The notes beneath the pieces are model-generated. The model had not been told where the DNA came from. It did not search any database and saw nothing but the letters and a program-made list of their open reading frames with translations. This document shows, in pieces, positions 1 to 7,709 of a stretch of DNA of 56,534 nucleotides; position 1 is the stretch's first letter, and every line of letters starts with the position of its first letter. Made by a program: the position numbers and the translations under genes. The stretch is from Mesorhizobium sp. CA8 (lineage in GTDB: Bacteria > Pseudomonadota > Alphaproteobacteria > Rhizobiales > Rhizobiaceae): positions 1-56,534 of the forward strand of contig NZ_JAIUHG010000036.1 in the NCBI RefSeq assembly GCF_020164955.1. The letters run 5' to 3'.

Positions 1-77
1 CCTACTGCCCTACTGCCCTACTGCCCTACTGCCCTACTGCCCTACTGCCCTACTGCCCTACTGCCCTACTGCCCTAC
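1..77. repeat. 8-bp tandem repeat, about 9.6 copies
   Basis: A perfect tandem array of the octamer CCTACTGC fills the left edge and is truncated by the window boundary, so its true length is unknown. The TAG stop codon of the minus-strand L,D-transpeptidase (74-76) lies inside the last partial unit. Two units of the same octamer, in opposite orientation, occur between odhA and sucD at 41317-41331. The unit is not a multiple of three, so copy-number change would shift any frame crossing it. Confidence 0.95.
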
Positions 78-595
78 CTGATCACCTTCACCACCGTCCT
101 GTCCGACAGCAACGGAAGGAGCCTCGCCATGGTCCGCGCCGTCACTGCCACGCAGCCTTGCGTCGGCGTGAAGCCCGGCCGTGCCAGATGGAAGAAGATC
201 GCGCTGCCGCGCCCGCGCCGGCGCGGCGCGATGTTCCAGTCGAGCACCAGGCAGACATCGTAGAGCCGGTCGTCGCGCTTCATCCGCTCATGGCTCGCGC
301 CATAGGGGATCTTCACCGGACGGTTGTAGTTGCGGTCGTCCGGCACCTCGCACCAGCCGAGATCCGGGCCGATCGGCGCCATCGGCAGCCTCGTCCTGCG
401 CCCGCCCGCAAAGTTATCGCCCCGGAAATAGCCCGACAGGATGCGCATCGACGCCAGCGGCGTCGCGCCGTCCCCTTCATGCTTATTGGCGGAGATGCCG
501 CTGCGCCCCAGCGCGCAGGGAAACACCGCTTTGCCGGCTTGGAGGAAGCCTTGCGCGGGGTTGCCGGGGCGCGCGCGCACCACCAAAACGCTCAA
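74..595 (-). CDS. L,D-transpeptidase family protein (YkuD domain)
   Basis: Probable periplasmic L,D-transpeptidase, which would form 3-3 peptidoglycan cross-links or attach proteins to the wall. The C-terminal part carries the YkuD signature: a histidine in FFHLARPGF followed by PTQGCVAV, where the cysteine is the expected nucleophile. The N-terminal part (FPCALGRSGI, EGDGATP) matches the short rhizobial single-domain form. The frame stays open to a TTG at 721, but that would leave only 33 bases to the divergent regulator. Homology begins around LVVRARPGN, so a TTG near 595 (173 aa) or 586 is more likely. No signal peptide is obvious. The start is uncertain; the family call is fairly secure. 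Confidence 0.75.
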   Translation of the reverse strand: MSVLVVRARPGNPAQGFLQAGKAVFPCALGRSGISANKHEGDGATPLASMRILSGYFRGDNFAGGRRTRLPMAPIGPDLGWCEVPDDRNYNRPVKIPYGASHERMKRDDRLYDVCLVLDWNIAPRRRGRGSAIFFHLARPGFTPTQGCVAVTARTMARLLPLLSDRTVVKVIR

Positions 596-754
596 GCCTT
601 TCGGCAAAAATGCGCCCGCCGCATTGCGCGCACGTTTTTTCTTGTATGATTGGGTCACGGAACAAATCACTGTGATCGGCTGTTGCGCCGGTGAGCTTCC
701 GCATAAATGGGGGGAGGTCAACTGAATATTCTTTTTAAAACAACGGATTGATCC

Positions 755-1438
755 ATGACATCACGCACCATCCTGATCGTCGATGATGACGACGACTTGC
801 GCGCCACCCTGGTTGAGCAGCTGGCGCTCTACGAAGAATTCGACGTCCAGCAGGAATCGACCGCCGCAAAAGGCGTTGCCGCGGCGCGCAGCGGCGTCGT
901 CGACCTGCTCATCATGGATGTCGGCCTGCCCGATATGGATGGCCGCGAGGCGGTGAAGATCCTGCGCAAGGGCGGCTACAAGGCGCCGATCATCATGCTG
1001 ACCGGCCACGACACCGATTCCGACACGATCCTGGGTCTCGAGGCAGGCGCCAATGATTATGTGACCAAACCTTTCCGTTTCGCCGTGCTGCTCGCGCGCA
1101 TCCGCGCCCAGCTTCGCCAGCACGAGCAGAGCGAGGACGCGACCTTCTCGGTCGGCCCCTACACGTTCAAGCCCAGCCAGAAGCTGCTGATTGATCCGCG
1201 CGGCGCCAAGGTGCGGCTGACAGAGAAGGAAGCCTCGATCATCAAATACCTCTACCGCGCCGATCAGAAGGTGGTGACGCGCGATGTGCTGTTGGAAGAG
1301 GTCTGGGGCTACAATTCCGGCGTCACCACGCACACGCTGGAGACCCATGTCTACCGGTTGCGCCAGAAGATCGAGCGCGATCCTTCCAATGCCGAAATTC
1401 TTGTGACAGAAAGCGGCGGCTACAAGCTGGTTCCTTAA
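755..1438 (+). CDS. OmpR/PhoB-type response regulator
   Basis: Two-component DNA-binding response regulator of 227 aa. The receiver domain (about residues 5-118) has the acidic cluster DDDDD, phospho-acceptor D55 in LLIMDVGLPD, T83 and K105 in TKPF. A winged-helix output domain follows (about 130-227), with the recognition region THTLETHVYRLRQKIE. No histidine kinase gene is adjacent, so the partner is encoded elsewhere. The gene is divergent from the L,D-transpeptidase and is followed at 15 bases by a palindromic repeat. The exact orthologue name was not recognised, so no symbol is given. Confidence 0.93.
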   Translation: MTSRTILIVDDDDDLRATLVEQLALYEEFDVQQESTAAKGVAAARSGVVDLLIMDVGLPDMDGREAVKILRKGGYKAPIIMLTGHDTDSDTILGLEAGANDYVTKPFRFAVLLARIRAQLRQHEQSEDATFSVGPYTFKPSQKLLIDPRGAKVRLTEKEASIIKYLYRADQKVVTRDVLLEEVWGYNSGVTTHTLETHVYRLRQKIERDPSNAEILVTESGGYKLVP

Positions 1439-1452
1439 GCATTTCATGATCT

Positions 1453-1542
1453 AGAGCAATTCCAGAAAAAGTGTGAAACGGTTGGGCTTGGCGGCTTCGC
1501 CGTAGCCTTCCGTCCGGAATTGAGCCAAAAGAGATAGAGCGG
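1453..1542. repeat. GCAATTCC...GGAATTG palindromic repeat, long form
   Basis: Imperfect palindrome beginning GCAATTCCAG and closing near CGTCCGGAATTG, followed by an AAGAGATAGAGCGG-type tail. It contains an extra inner hairpin (GGCTTGGCGG/CCGTAGCC) shared with the copy at 19706 but absent from 24664 and 55228. It occupies much of the 264-base gap between the response regulator and the cyclic-nucleotide-binding gene. The rest of that gap shows no gene. Confidence 0.85.
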
Positions 1543-1702
1543 TCGGGCGGGACCGCTTCGGGTACGATCCTGGTGCTGGAGGGTGATGGATCGGCTCGTT
1601 GCACGCATCGCACGATGCACGGTGGAGCGTTTTCTCGCGAGCCCAGGAGGGCGCGCCGCTCCAAAGGAGGGACTGGACTGACCGCTCGGGGACACAGCTA
1701 GG

Positions 1703-2158
1703 ATGGCGCTGGATGACGACATCCGCATCCTGTCCGGCGTGAAGCTTTTCCAGGGCTTCACGCAGGAACAGTTGCGCCTGCTCGCCTTCGGCGCCGAGAC
1801 CACCGTGCTCCAGGCCGACCATAAGCTCTACCGCGAGGACGACGTCGCCGACTCCGCCTATATCGTGGTCAGCGGTTTGATCACGCTCTATCGGGAGCTA
1901 GGCGGCAAACGCGTGCCGATCGGTACGGCAGGCCCGGGCACCATGCTGAGCGAATTGGCGCTGATCGCCGATACCAACCGGCTGACCAGTGCCTCGGCCG
2001 CGGTCGATTCGGAAGTGATCCGATTGAGCCGCAAGATGTTCCACCGAATCCTGGAAGAATATCCGGAGATCGCGATGCTGTTGCATGAACGCATCCTAGA
2101 GGAATTCCAGCAGATGATCGCCCGCATCGAGGAACTGGCGCCGCGGTTTTCGGAATAG
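1703..2158 (+). CDS. Cyclic nucleotide-binding domain protein without DNA-binding domain
   Basis: A 151-aa protein made almost entirely of a Crp/Fnr-type cNMP-binding beta-roll: LYREDDVADSAYIVVSGLI, then PGTMLSELALIADTNRLTSASA, then the C-helix. It lacks the roughly 70-residue helix-turn-helix of Crp/Fnr regulators. The phosphate-binding cassette is divergent: SELALIADTNR has no clear arginine-serine pair of the cAMP-binding type, so the ligand is unknown. The Shine-Dalgarno sequence is weak (AGG just before ATG). It lies downstream of the response regulator with a 264-base repeat-containing gap, so operon membership is doubtful. Probably a cytosolic sensor acting by protein contact. Confidence 0.85.
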   Translation: MALDDDIRILSGVKLFQGFTQEQLRLLAFGAETTVLQADHKLYREDDVADSAYIVVSGLITLYRELGGKRVPIGTAGPGTMLSELALIADTNRLTSASAAVDSEVIRLSRKMFHRILEEYPEIAMLLHERILEEFQQMIARIEELAPRFSE

Positions 2159-2192
2159 AAGCGCCGTAGGACCCTCTGCCGATTGAGGGCGC

Positions 2193-2999
2193 TCAATCCA
2201 ATTCAAATTTCGCAATCACCGGCACATGGTCCGACGGCTTCTCCCAGCCGCGCGCCGCCTGCAGGATCTCGTAGCCGGCAAAGCTCGGCACCAGATTGGG
2301 GGACGACCAGATATGGTCGAGGCGGCGGCCGCGGTTCGACGCCTGCCAATCTTTCGCGCGGTAGCTCCACCAGGTGTAGAGTTTCTGCTCGACCGGCACG
2401 TTGAGCCGCATCAGGTCGACCCAGCCGCCGGCCTTGCGCATCGCCTCGAAATTTGTCGTCTCGACCGGCGTGTGGCTGACGACGTTGAGCAACTGCTTGT
2501 GCGACCAGACGTCGTGCTCCTGCGGCGCGATGTTGAGGTCGCCGACCAGGATCGAGGCAGACGATTCGTCCCCAGTCGCCGGTACCGAGTTCATCTCATA
2601 GACGAAATCGAGCTTGTGGCGGAATTTGCGGTTGATCTCCGGATCCGGCTCGTCGCCGCCGGCCGGCACGTAGAAATTATGCACCAGCACCGACTTGCCG
2701 CCCGCCTGCACCCTGACCGACAGATGCCGGCTGTCGTCGATCTCACAGAACCGCCGCTTCTCGACCAGCTCGATCGGGCGGCGCGCGACGGTGGCGACGC
2801 CGTGATAGCCCTTCTGGCCGTGGAACAGGATGTGCTCGTAGCCCGCCTTGCGGAACGCTTTTTCCGGGAAGAGCTCGTCGGGGACCTTGGTTTCCTGCAG
2901 GCACAGCACGTCGGGCGCGTGCTCCTTCAACAGCCGCTCGACGATCGGCATGCGCAGGCGCACGGAGTTGATGTTCCAGGTGGCGATTGTGAAGGGCAT
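2193..2999 (-). CDS. xthA: Exodeoxyribonuclease III
   Basis: AP endonuclease / 3'-5' exonuclease of base-excision repair, 268 aa, usual length. The endonuclease/exonuclease/phosphatase fold is complete: MPFTIATWNINSVRLR at the start, the metal-binding glutamate in LCLQETK, GDLNIAPQEHDVW, and the catalytic SDHVPV near the C-terminus. It converges with the cNMP-binding gene (34 bases between stops). Upstream lies a 282-base gap before the LolA-like gene that holds a rhizobial palindrome. Confidence 0.97.
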   Translation of the reverse strand: MPFTIATWNINSVRLRMPIVERLLKEHAPDVLCLQETKVPDELFPEKAFRKAGYEHILFHGQKGYHGVATVARRPIELVEKRRFCEIDDSRHLSVRVQAGGKSVLVHNFYVPAGGDEPDPEINRKFRHKLDFVYEMNSVPATGDESSASILVGDLNIAPQEHDVWSHKQLLNVVSHTPVETTNFEAMRKAGGWVDLMRLNVPVEQKLYTWWSYRAKDWQASNRGRRLDHIWSSPNLVPSFAGYEILQAARGWEKPSDHVPVIAKFELD

Positions 3000-3184
3000 T
3001 CAGGCGGGTCCGGCAAGAGATCACCGATCTAGTGCCAGCCGCGCGCGGTAAAGACAAGCTCGGCGGCAATCTTCGAGGTCAACGCTGCCTCTCATTGCCC
3101 TGCCGGGCAGGCTCCCGCGCAAAACGGGCAGAAAGAAGCGGTTTCAACGTCGGCGATTGGCGAAAGCGGTGACGACGACTGGGG

Positions 3185-3245
3185 TCCCTTCTCCCCGTTT
3201 TACGCCGTTTAAGGGGAGAAGATGGCGGCAGCCAGATGAGAGGCG
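3185..3245. repeat. Rhizobial CTTCTCCCC/GGGGAGAAG palindromic element
   Basis: Palindrome CTTCTCCCCGTTTTACG...AAGGGGAGAAG followed by ATGGCGGCAGCCAGATGAG. On the other strand it reads CTCATCTGGCTGCCGCCATCTTCTCCCC, the same block found inside ftsY at 53301-53349. It occupies the xthA-lolA gap (3000-3281), where no gene is visible. Confidence 0.8.
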
Positions 3246-3281
3246 GCGCCAGCGTGACGGGAAGACTCCAACGGCGCCGCC

Positions 3282-3950
3282 CTACCGCGTCTTCGTATTC
3301 AGCTCTCTGTTCGCCGTGTAGTCGATCGCGAAAGTGTCGGCCGGGAAGCTGCCGCCTTCCTTGACATTGAAGATCATCACCGTCGTGTCTTTCCCTTGAG
3401 CGTCGGTGATCGTCCACTGGCGCAGCTCGTAGGTCTTCGGATCGAACATCATGGTGATCGTCGCATTGCCGAAGACCGACTTGTCGGAAAGCTTGATGGT
3501 GGTGAGGTCGTCCTCTTCCTTGACGGCCTTGACGCGCCCGCCGGAGAGATCGATCCGGTCGTCGAGCAAAAGCTTCAGTGGCGTCTTCGACAGCGGGTAG
3601 AGGTCGGAGGTGTTGAGCTTCTTGTTCAGGATCACTACCGACTTGCCGTCGGAGATGACGCGGAAGTTCGAGGAGCCGTCATAGTTGAAGCGGATCTTGC
3701 CCGGACGCTCGAGGAAGAACTTGCCGCCGGTCTGCTCGCCTTTCGGCCCGAATTGGACGAACTCGCCGCTCATCGACTTCACCGAGGAGAAATGGTCGGC
3801 GATCTTCTGTGCCGCCGGCGGCACGGCGGCCTGCGCGGCGGCCACGAGCTGATAGCCCGGCACGAGGTTGAGAGCGGCGGCTCCGCCAAGCATCAGGCCG
3901 AGGCCAAGGACCTGGCGGCGGGTGAGGGCGAATTCGATCTGGGTCTTCAT
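3282..3950 (-). CDS. LolA-like outer-membrane lipoprotein carrier protein
   Basis: Periplasmic LolA-family protein, 222 aa, expected to carry lipoproteins from the inner to the outer membrane. The N-terminus MKTQIEFALTRRQVLGLGLM has a twin-arginine-like TRRQ motif and a hydrophobic stretch, so export may be by Tat. The LolA barrel follows: SVKSMSGEFVQFGPKGEQTGGKFFLERPGKIRFNY, then DGKSVVILNKKL, and a C-terminal MIFDVK-like strand. The start at 3950 was chosen because AGGAAG lies eight bases upstream; an in-frame start at 3998 lacks a ribosome site. It follows ftsK on the same strand, separated by a structured 3' element. Confidence 0.88.
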   Translation of the reverse strand: MKTQIEFALTRRQVLGLGLMLGGAAALNLVPGYQLVAAAQAAVPPAAQKIADHFSSVKSMSGEFVQFGPKGEQTGGKFFLERPGKIRFNYDGSSNFRVISDGKSVVILNKKLNTSDLYPLSKTPLKLLLDDRIDLSGGRVKAVKEEDDLTTIKLSDKSVFGNATITMMFDPKTYELRQWTITDAQGKDTTVMIFNVKEGGSFPADTFAIDYTANRELNTKTR

Positions 3951-4093
3951 GCCGGTCACTTCCTGTGATTCGTGTCGCTGCTGCTTCTGGACCCCCACTA
4001 GGGCCTAAGTTTGGCGGGTAGACGAGAGCTCGCATTGAACGCGCCAGACGATTTCCGGTTGCCTGCTGACCTGGATCGGTGTCTCGCCGCGGT

Positions 4094-4237
4094 AGGGTTT
4101 GTCGAGATTCAGGTCAGGCCGAGTCGAAAATGGTGGGTTCCGAGAACCGGAGCGGAGCGTACTTTTCGTACGTGAGCACCGGAAGCGCAGGAAGCCGGCA
4201 TTTGCAGGCCGGCCTCACCTGAATATCGATAAGCCCT
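4094..4237 (-). repeat. Structured 3'-UTR element, copy 1 (after ftsK)
   Basis: About 144 bases between the ftsK stop and the LolA-like gene. The closing arms are AGGGTTTGTCGA (4094-4105) and TCGATAAGCCCT, fully paired if G-U wobbles are allowed. Inside lie the arms GATTCAGGTCAGGCCG / CGGCCTCACCTGAATATC, a GGTTC-CGA-GAACC hairpin and CGTAC-TTTTC-GTACG. Read on the minus strand, the element begins at the ftsK TAG stop itself. Related copies are at 11934, 19019 and 47466. The architecture resembles rhizobial intergenic mosaic elements (RIME); identity with RIME1 was not tested. Confidence 0.85.
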
Positions 4238-6911
4238 AGAATTTGTCCTCTTCCGTCGGCACCAGAATCTCGCGTTTGCCGGCGTGGTTGGCCGGGCCGA
4301 CAATGCCTTCCTTCTCCATCTTCTCGATGATCGAGGCGGCGCGGTTATAGCCGATGCCGAGCCGGCGCTGGATGTAGCTGGTCGAGGCCTTGCCGTCGCG
4401 CAGCACCACCGCCACCGCCTGGTCGTAGGGATCGTCAGAATCCTCGAAATTGCCGCCGCCACCGCCGCCGGAACCGCCCTTGCCCGACGGGCCGTCCTCG
4501 TCCTCTTCCTCGTCGTCCTCGGTGATGGCGTCGAGATATTCCGGCACGCCCTGCAGCTTCAGATGCCCGACGACCTTCTCGACCTCGTCGTCGGATACGA
4601 ACGGGCCGTGGACGCGCTGGATGCGGCCGCCGCCTGCCATGTAGAGCATGTCGCCCATGCCGAGCAGCTGCTCGGCGCCCTGCTCGCCAAGGATGGTGCG
4701 GCTGTCGATCTTCGACGTCACCTGGAAGGAGATGCGGGTCGGGAAATTGGCCTTGATGGTGCCGGTGATGACGTCGACCGACGGGCGCTGCGTCGCCATG
4801 ATGACATGGATGCCGGCGGCGCGCGCCATCTGCGCCAGGCGCTGCACCGCCCCTTCGATGTCCTTGCCGGCCACCATCATCAGGTCGGCCATCTCGTCGA
4901 TGATGACCACGATATAGGGCATCGGCTCGAGATCGAGATCCTCGGTCTCGTAGATCGCCTCGCCGGTCTGGCGGTCGAAGCCGGTCTGCACCGTGCGCGA
5001 GATCTTTTCGCCCTTCTTCTCCGCCTGCTGAACGCGCGCGTTGAAGCCGTCAATGTTGCGCACGCCGACCTTGGACATCTTGCGGTAGCGGTCTTCCATC
5101 TCGCGCACGGTCCATTTCAGCGCGACGACCGCCTTCTTGGGATCGGTGACCACCGGCGTCAGAAGATGCGGGATGCCGTCATAGACCGAGAGTTCGAGCA
5201 TCTTCGGATCGATCATGATCAGCCGGCATTCCTGCGGCGTCAGCCGGTAGAGCAGGGACAGGATCATGGTGTTGATGGCGACCGATTTGCCCGAGCCGGT
5301 GGTGCCGGCGACCAGCACGTGCGGCATCTTGGCGATGTCGACGATGACGGCCTCGCCATTGATCGTCTTGCCGAGCGCCAGCGCCAGCTTCGCCTTGGTC
5401 GTCTCGAAATCGCGGCTGGCCATGATCTCCCTGAGATAGACCGTCTCGCGCTTGGCGTTGGGCAGTTCGATGCCGATGGCGTTGCGTCCCGGCACGACGG
5501 CGACGCGGCAGGCGATCGCGCTCATCGAGCGGGCGATATCGTCGGAAAGCCCGATGACGCGCGAGGATTTGATGCCGGGCGCGGGTTCCAGCTCGTAGAG
5601 CGTCACGACCGGGCCTGGCCGGACATGGATGATCTCGCCCTTGACGCCGAAATCCTCCAGCACGCCTTCGAGCAGCCGTGCGTTCTGCTCCAGCGCGTCC
5701 TTCGACAGGCTTGGATCCTTGGCGATGTTCTTCGGCTCGGACAGGAAATGCAGCGACGGCATCTCGAATGTGTCGGAGCAGATCAGCGAGGTCTGCGCCT
5801 CGCGCTGGACGCGGGCGCCCGGCACCGGTCGCGCCGCCGGCGCCTCGACGCGGGTCGCGGCATCCGAGCGGAAGTTCCGCACCTTGGCCGGCGCGCCGCG
5901 GCGCTGGACAGGCGCCTCGTCGTCGAAATCGTCGAGATCGACGTTCTCGCCCTGTTCGTCGTCGAATATATCCTGGTCGGCCGGATCGACCGACGCGCTG
6001 CGGTCATTGACCATGGCGGCGAAGAATTCCGGCTCGACGCGGGCGCGGCCGCCCGGGCTCATCCTACTTTCGGCGAACTCGGCCGATTCCACCCGCTCTG
6101 CAGCGCGCCGCCAGGCGCTGGCCTTGGGCTCCATCGGCGGCTCGAACTCGTCGCGCTCGCGCCTGCGCCGCTCGGCGCGGCGGTGCAGGAAGGCGCGGAA
6201 CGACAGCCACCAATGGGTGACGGCGCCGAGCGCGAGTATCCCCTCGTCGCCTTCGTCCTCATCCTCGTCGAACAGCATCTCGTCCTGCTCGCGCGGATCG
6301 GGTTGGGCGGCGCGCTCCATGACGGCAAAGCCGTTCCTGCGTGCGATCAGCGCCGAACCGTAGGCGAACAGCCACAAGGTGGGCGCGGCGAGGATGACCG
6401 CTATGATCGTCGCGAAAAGGCCTTTCGGATAACCGCCGACCGCGATGCCCGGGATCTTCAGCACCATGTCGCCGAAGACGCCGCCGAGGCCGGTCGGCAG
6501 CGGCCAGGTGTTGGGCGGCGTCACGCAGCCGGCGATGGCCGCGGCAAGCAATGCGAAACCGAACCAGGCGAAGCCGCGCTTCGGCAATTTGTCGACGCCG
6601 CGCGCGGAAAACAAAAGAAAGCCCCAGATCACCGCCGGCACCAGCCCCGCGACGGCGGCGAGGCCGAAGAACTGCATGGCAAGATCGGAGAACACCGCGC
6701 CGGCATAGCCCATGGCATTGGTGACGACGTTGCTGGTGGCATGCGAGAAGCTCGGATCGGCCACGTTCCATGTGGCCAACGCGGCGATGCCGAAAGCAGT
6801 GAACAGGAACAGCCCGGCGCCGACCAGCCGCCCGACCTGCCGCCGCGCGAAAGCCTGGATGCCGTGCCCCGTATCGGTCAGCGCGAGCGGTGCTGAGGCG
6901 CCTGAACGCAT
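4236..6911 (-). CDS. ftsK: DNA translocase FtsK
   Basis: Septum-located DNA pump that clears and unlinks chromosome ends at division, 891 aa. It has four N-terminal membrane segments (roughly the first 190 residues), an acidic, proline/arginine-rich linker, the RecA-like motor with Walker A GTTGSGKS (536-543) and Walker B IVVIIDEMADLMM, then a glycine-rich linker. The C-terminal gamma winged helix ends in RREILVPTEE-like sequence and would read KOPS sites. The start at 6911 was chosen for GGGGA five bases upstream; an in-frame ATG at 6953 has no ribosome site. A CtrA-type box lies 80 bases upstream. Confidence 0.97.
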   Translation of the reverse strand: MRSGASAPLALTDTGHGIQAFARRQVGRLVGAGLFLFTAFGIAALATWNVADPSFSHATSNVVTNAMGYAGAVFSDLAMQFFGLAAVAGLVPAVIWGFLLFSARGVDKLPKRGFAWFGFALLAAAIAGCVTPPNTWPLPTGLGGVFGDMVLKIPGIAVGGYPKGLFATIIAVILAAPTLWLFAYGSALIARRNGFAVMERAAQPDPREQDEMLFDEDEDEGDEGILALGAVTHWWLSFRAFLHRRAERRRRERDEFEPPMEPKASAWRRAAERVESAEFAESRMSPGGRARVEPEFFAAMVNDRSASVDPADQDIFDDEQGENVDLDDFDDEAPVQRRGAPAKVRNFRSDAATRVEAPAARPVPGARVQREAQTSLICSDTFEMPSLHFLSEPKNIAKDPSLSKDALEQNARLLEGVLEDFGVKGEIIHVRPGPVVTLYELEPAPGIKSSRVIGLSDDIARSMSAIACRVAVVPGRNAIGIELPNAKRETVYLREIMASRDFETTKAKLALALGKTINGEAVIVDIAKMPHVLVAGTTGSGKSVAINTMILSLLYRLTPQECRLIMIDPKMLELSVYDGIPHLLTPVVTDPKKAVVALKWTVREMEDRYRKMSKVGVRNIDGFNARVQQAEKKGEKISRTVQTGFDRQTGEAIYETEDLDLEPMPYIVVIIDEMADLMMVAGKDIEGAVQRLAQMARAAGIHVIMATQRPSVDVITGTIKANFPTRISFQVTSKIDSRTILGEQGAEQLLGMGDMLYMAGGGRIQRVHGPFVSDDEVEKVVGHLKLQGVPEYLDAITEDDEEEDEDGPSGKGGSGGGGGGNFEDSDDPYDQAVAVVLRDGKASTSYIQRRLGIGYNRAASIIEKMEKEGIVGPANHAGKREILVPTEEDKF

Positions 6912-6990
6912 GCTCTTCCCCGTAATCGTTGCCTGGCCGGGCGCATGGCGCATTCCGGCAGATTCGAACGTGAGACTATCGGGGGGAAGG

Positions 6991-7006
6991 TTAAGGCCGC
7001 ATTAAC
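6991..7006. promoter_or_regulatory. Candidate CtrA-binding site upstream of ftsK
   Basis: TTAA-GGCCGCA-TTAAC matches exactly the alphaproteobacterial CtrA consensus TTAA-N7-TTAAC. It lies 80 bases upstream of the chosen ftsK start, in the gap 6912-7120 that contains no gene. Known biology: CtrA is the cell-cycle master regulator. Regulation of this ftsK by CtrA is inferred. Confidence 0.6.
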
Positions 7007-7120
7007 CATGGCCCTTTACCGGCCTTGGTCGCCGACAAAGATGGCAGGCCTCGCGGCCCGCCACCCTTTGCCTGAAACGGCTAAGCGATCGGGCCCGTCA
7101 GGACCCGACCCATCCGGTGA

Positions 7121-7396
7121 TCACTTGTGGCCTGCATACATGTTCAGGTTTGCGCAGAATTCGGCGTGAGGCTTGCTCATCGCCGCGTCCTGGCACTCCT
7201 TCATCATCATGTCCTGCTTGTCCTTCGGCGTCGAAGCCCAGGCCGCCTTGAAGCCGGCTTCCGGCTTCATGGTCTTCATGCTGGAATCGGTGAAGAACGG
7301 GGCCATGTTGGACGGCTCATCGAGAGCACCGGCGAGTGCAACGCCGCTGATCATCGAAAGAGCCATTGCTCCCAGGACGATGTTCTTGATGTTCAT
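7121..7396 (-). CDS. Small exported protein of unknown function
   Basis: A 91-aa protein with a Sec-type signal peptide, MNIKNIVLGAMALSMISGVALA, cleaved probably after ALA. The mature part is about 69 residues and rich in Met and Lys, with two cysteines (KECQDAA and EFCANLN) that could form a disulfide. The start at 7396 follows AAGGAA at eight bases. The frame is open further upstream, but that stretch does not look like protein. No recognised domain; presumed periplasmic. It lies alone between ftsK and the glnK-amtB terminator. Confidence 0.75.
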   Translation of the reverse strand: MNIKNIVLGAMALSMISGVALAGALDEPSNMAPFFTDSSMKTMKPEAGFKAAWASTPKDKQDMMMKECQDAAMSKPHAEFCANLNMYAGHK

Positions 7397-7530
7397 CAGG
7401 TGGTTTCCTTCCCTATTGTTTTGACGGACGCCTTGATGACGCTCGCTATCCCAATACGGAATCTGCCGGGCCGATGTTTCATGCCGACGGATCAAGTGAA
7501 TGTGATCGAAATGGCTTGGCGAGCCGCCCG

Positions 7531-7565
7531 ACAAAAAAGGAGGCCCGGAAGCATGTTCCGGGCCT
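7531..7565 (-). terminator. Rho-independent terminator of glnK-amtB
   Basis: Perfect 10-bp stem AGGCCCGGAA-CATGC-TTCCGGGCCT read on the minus strand, followed by CC and a six-T run (7533-7538). It is about 145 bases past the amtB stop and the first good terminator after it. Confidence 0.9.
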
Positions 7566-7618
7566 CAAGGCGTGAGCCCTTTTCGAGAGCGTCACGACGG
7601 GATCTTGGGAGGAATTCC

Positions 7619-7647
7619 GGGCCGGCGGGAGGAGGATCCGCCGGCCC
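7619..7647. repeat. Perfect GC hairpin just after amtB
   Basis: GGGCCGGCGG (7619-7628) and CCGCCGGCCC (7638-7647) form a perfect 10-bp inverted repeat about 60 bases past the amtB stop. There is no T-run, so it may protect the mRNA 3' end, cause pausing, or be a repeat remnant. Confidence 0.7.
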
Positions 7648-7709
7648 TCGGCGCAATCCCAAACGGTTTCCCGTCCAAAATTGCGCCAAAGCAAAGAGCG
7701 GAGCCGGCC

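Noticed and set aside
1..77. CRISPR array
   Set aside because: The repeat unit is 8 bp without spacers, and no cas genes are present.
4284..6896. Long open frame antisense to ftsK (870 codons)
   Set aside because: High GC leaves the opposite frame open. The translation is rich in Arg, His, Asp and Leu and matches no family, and ftsK is clearly real.
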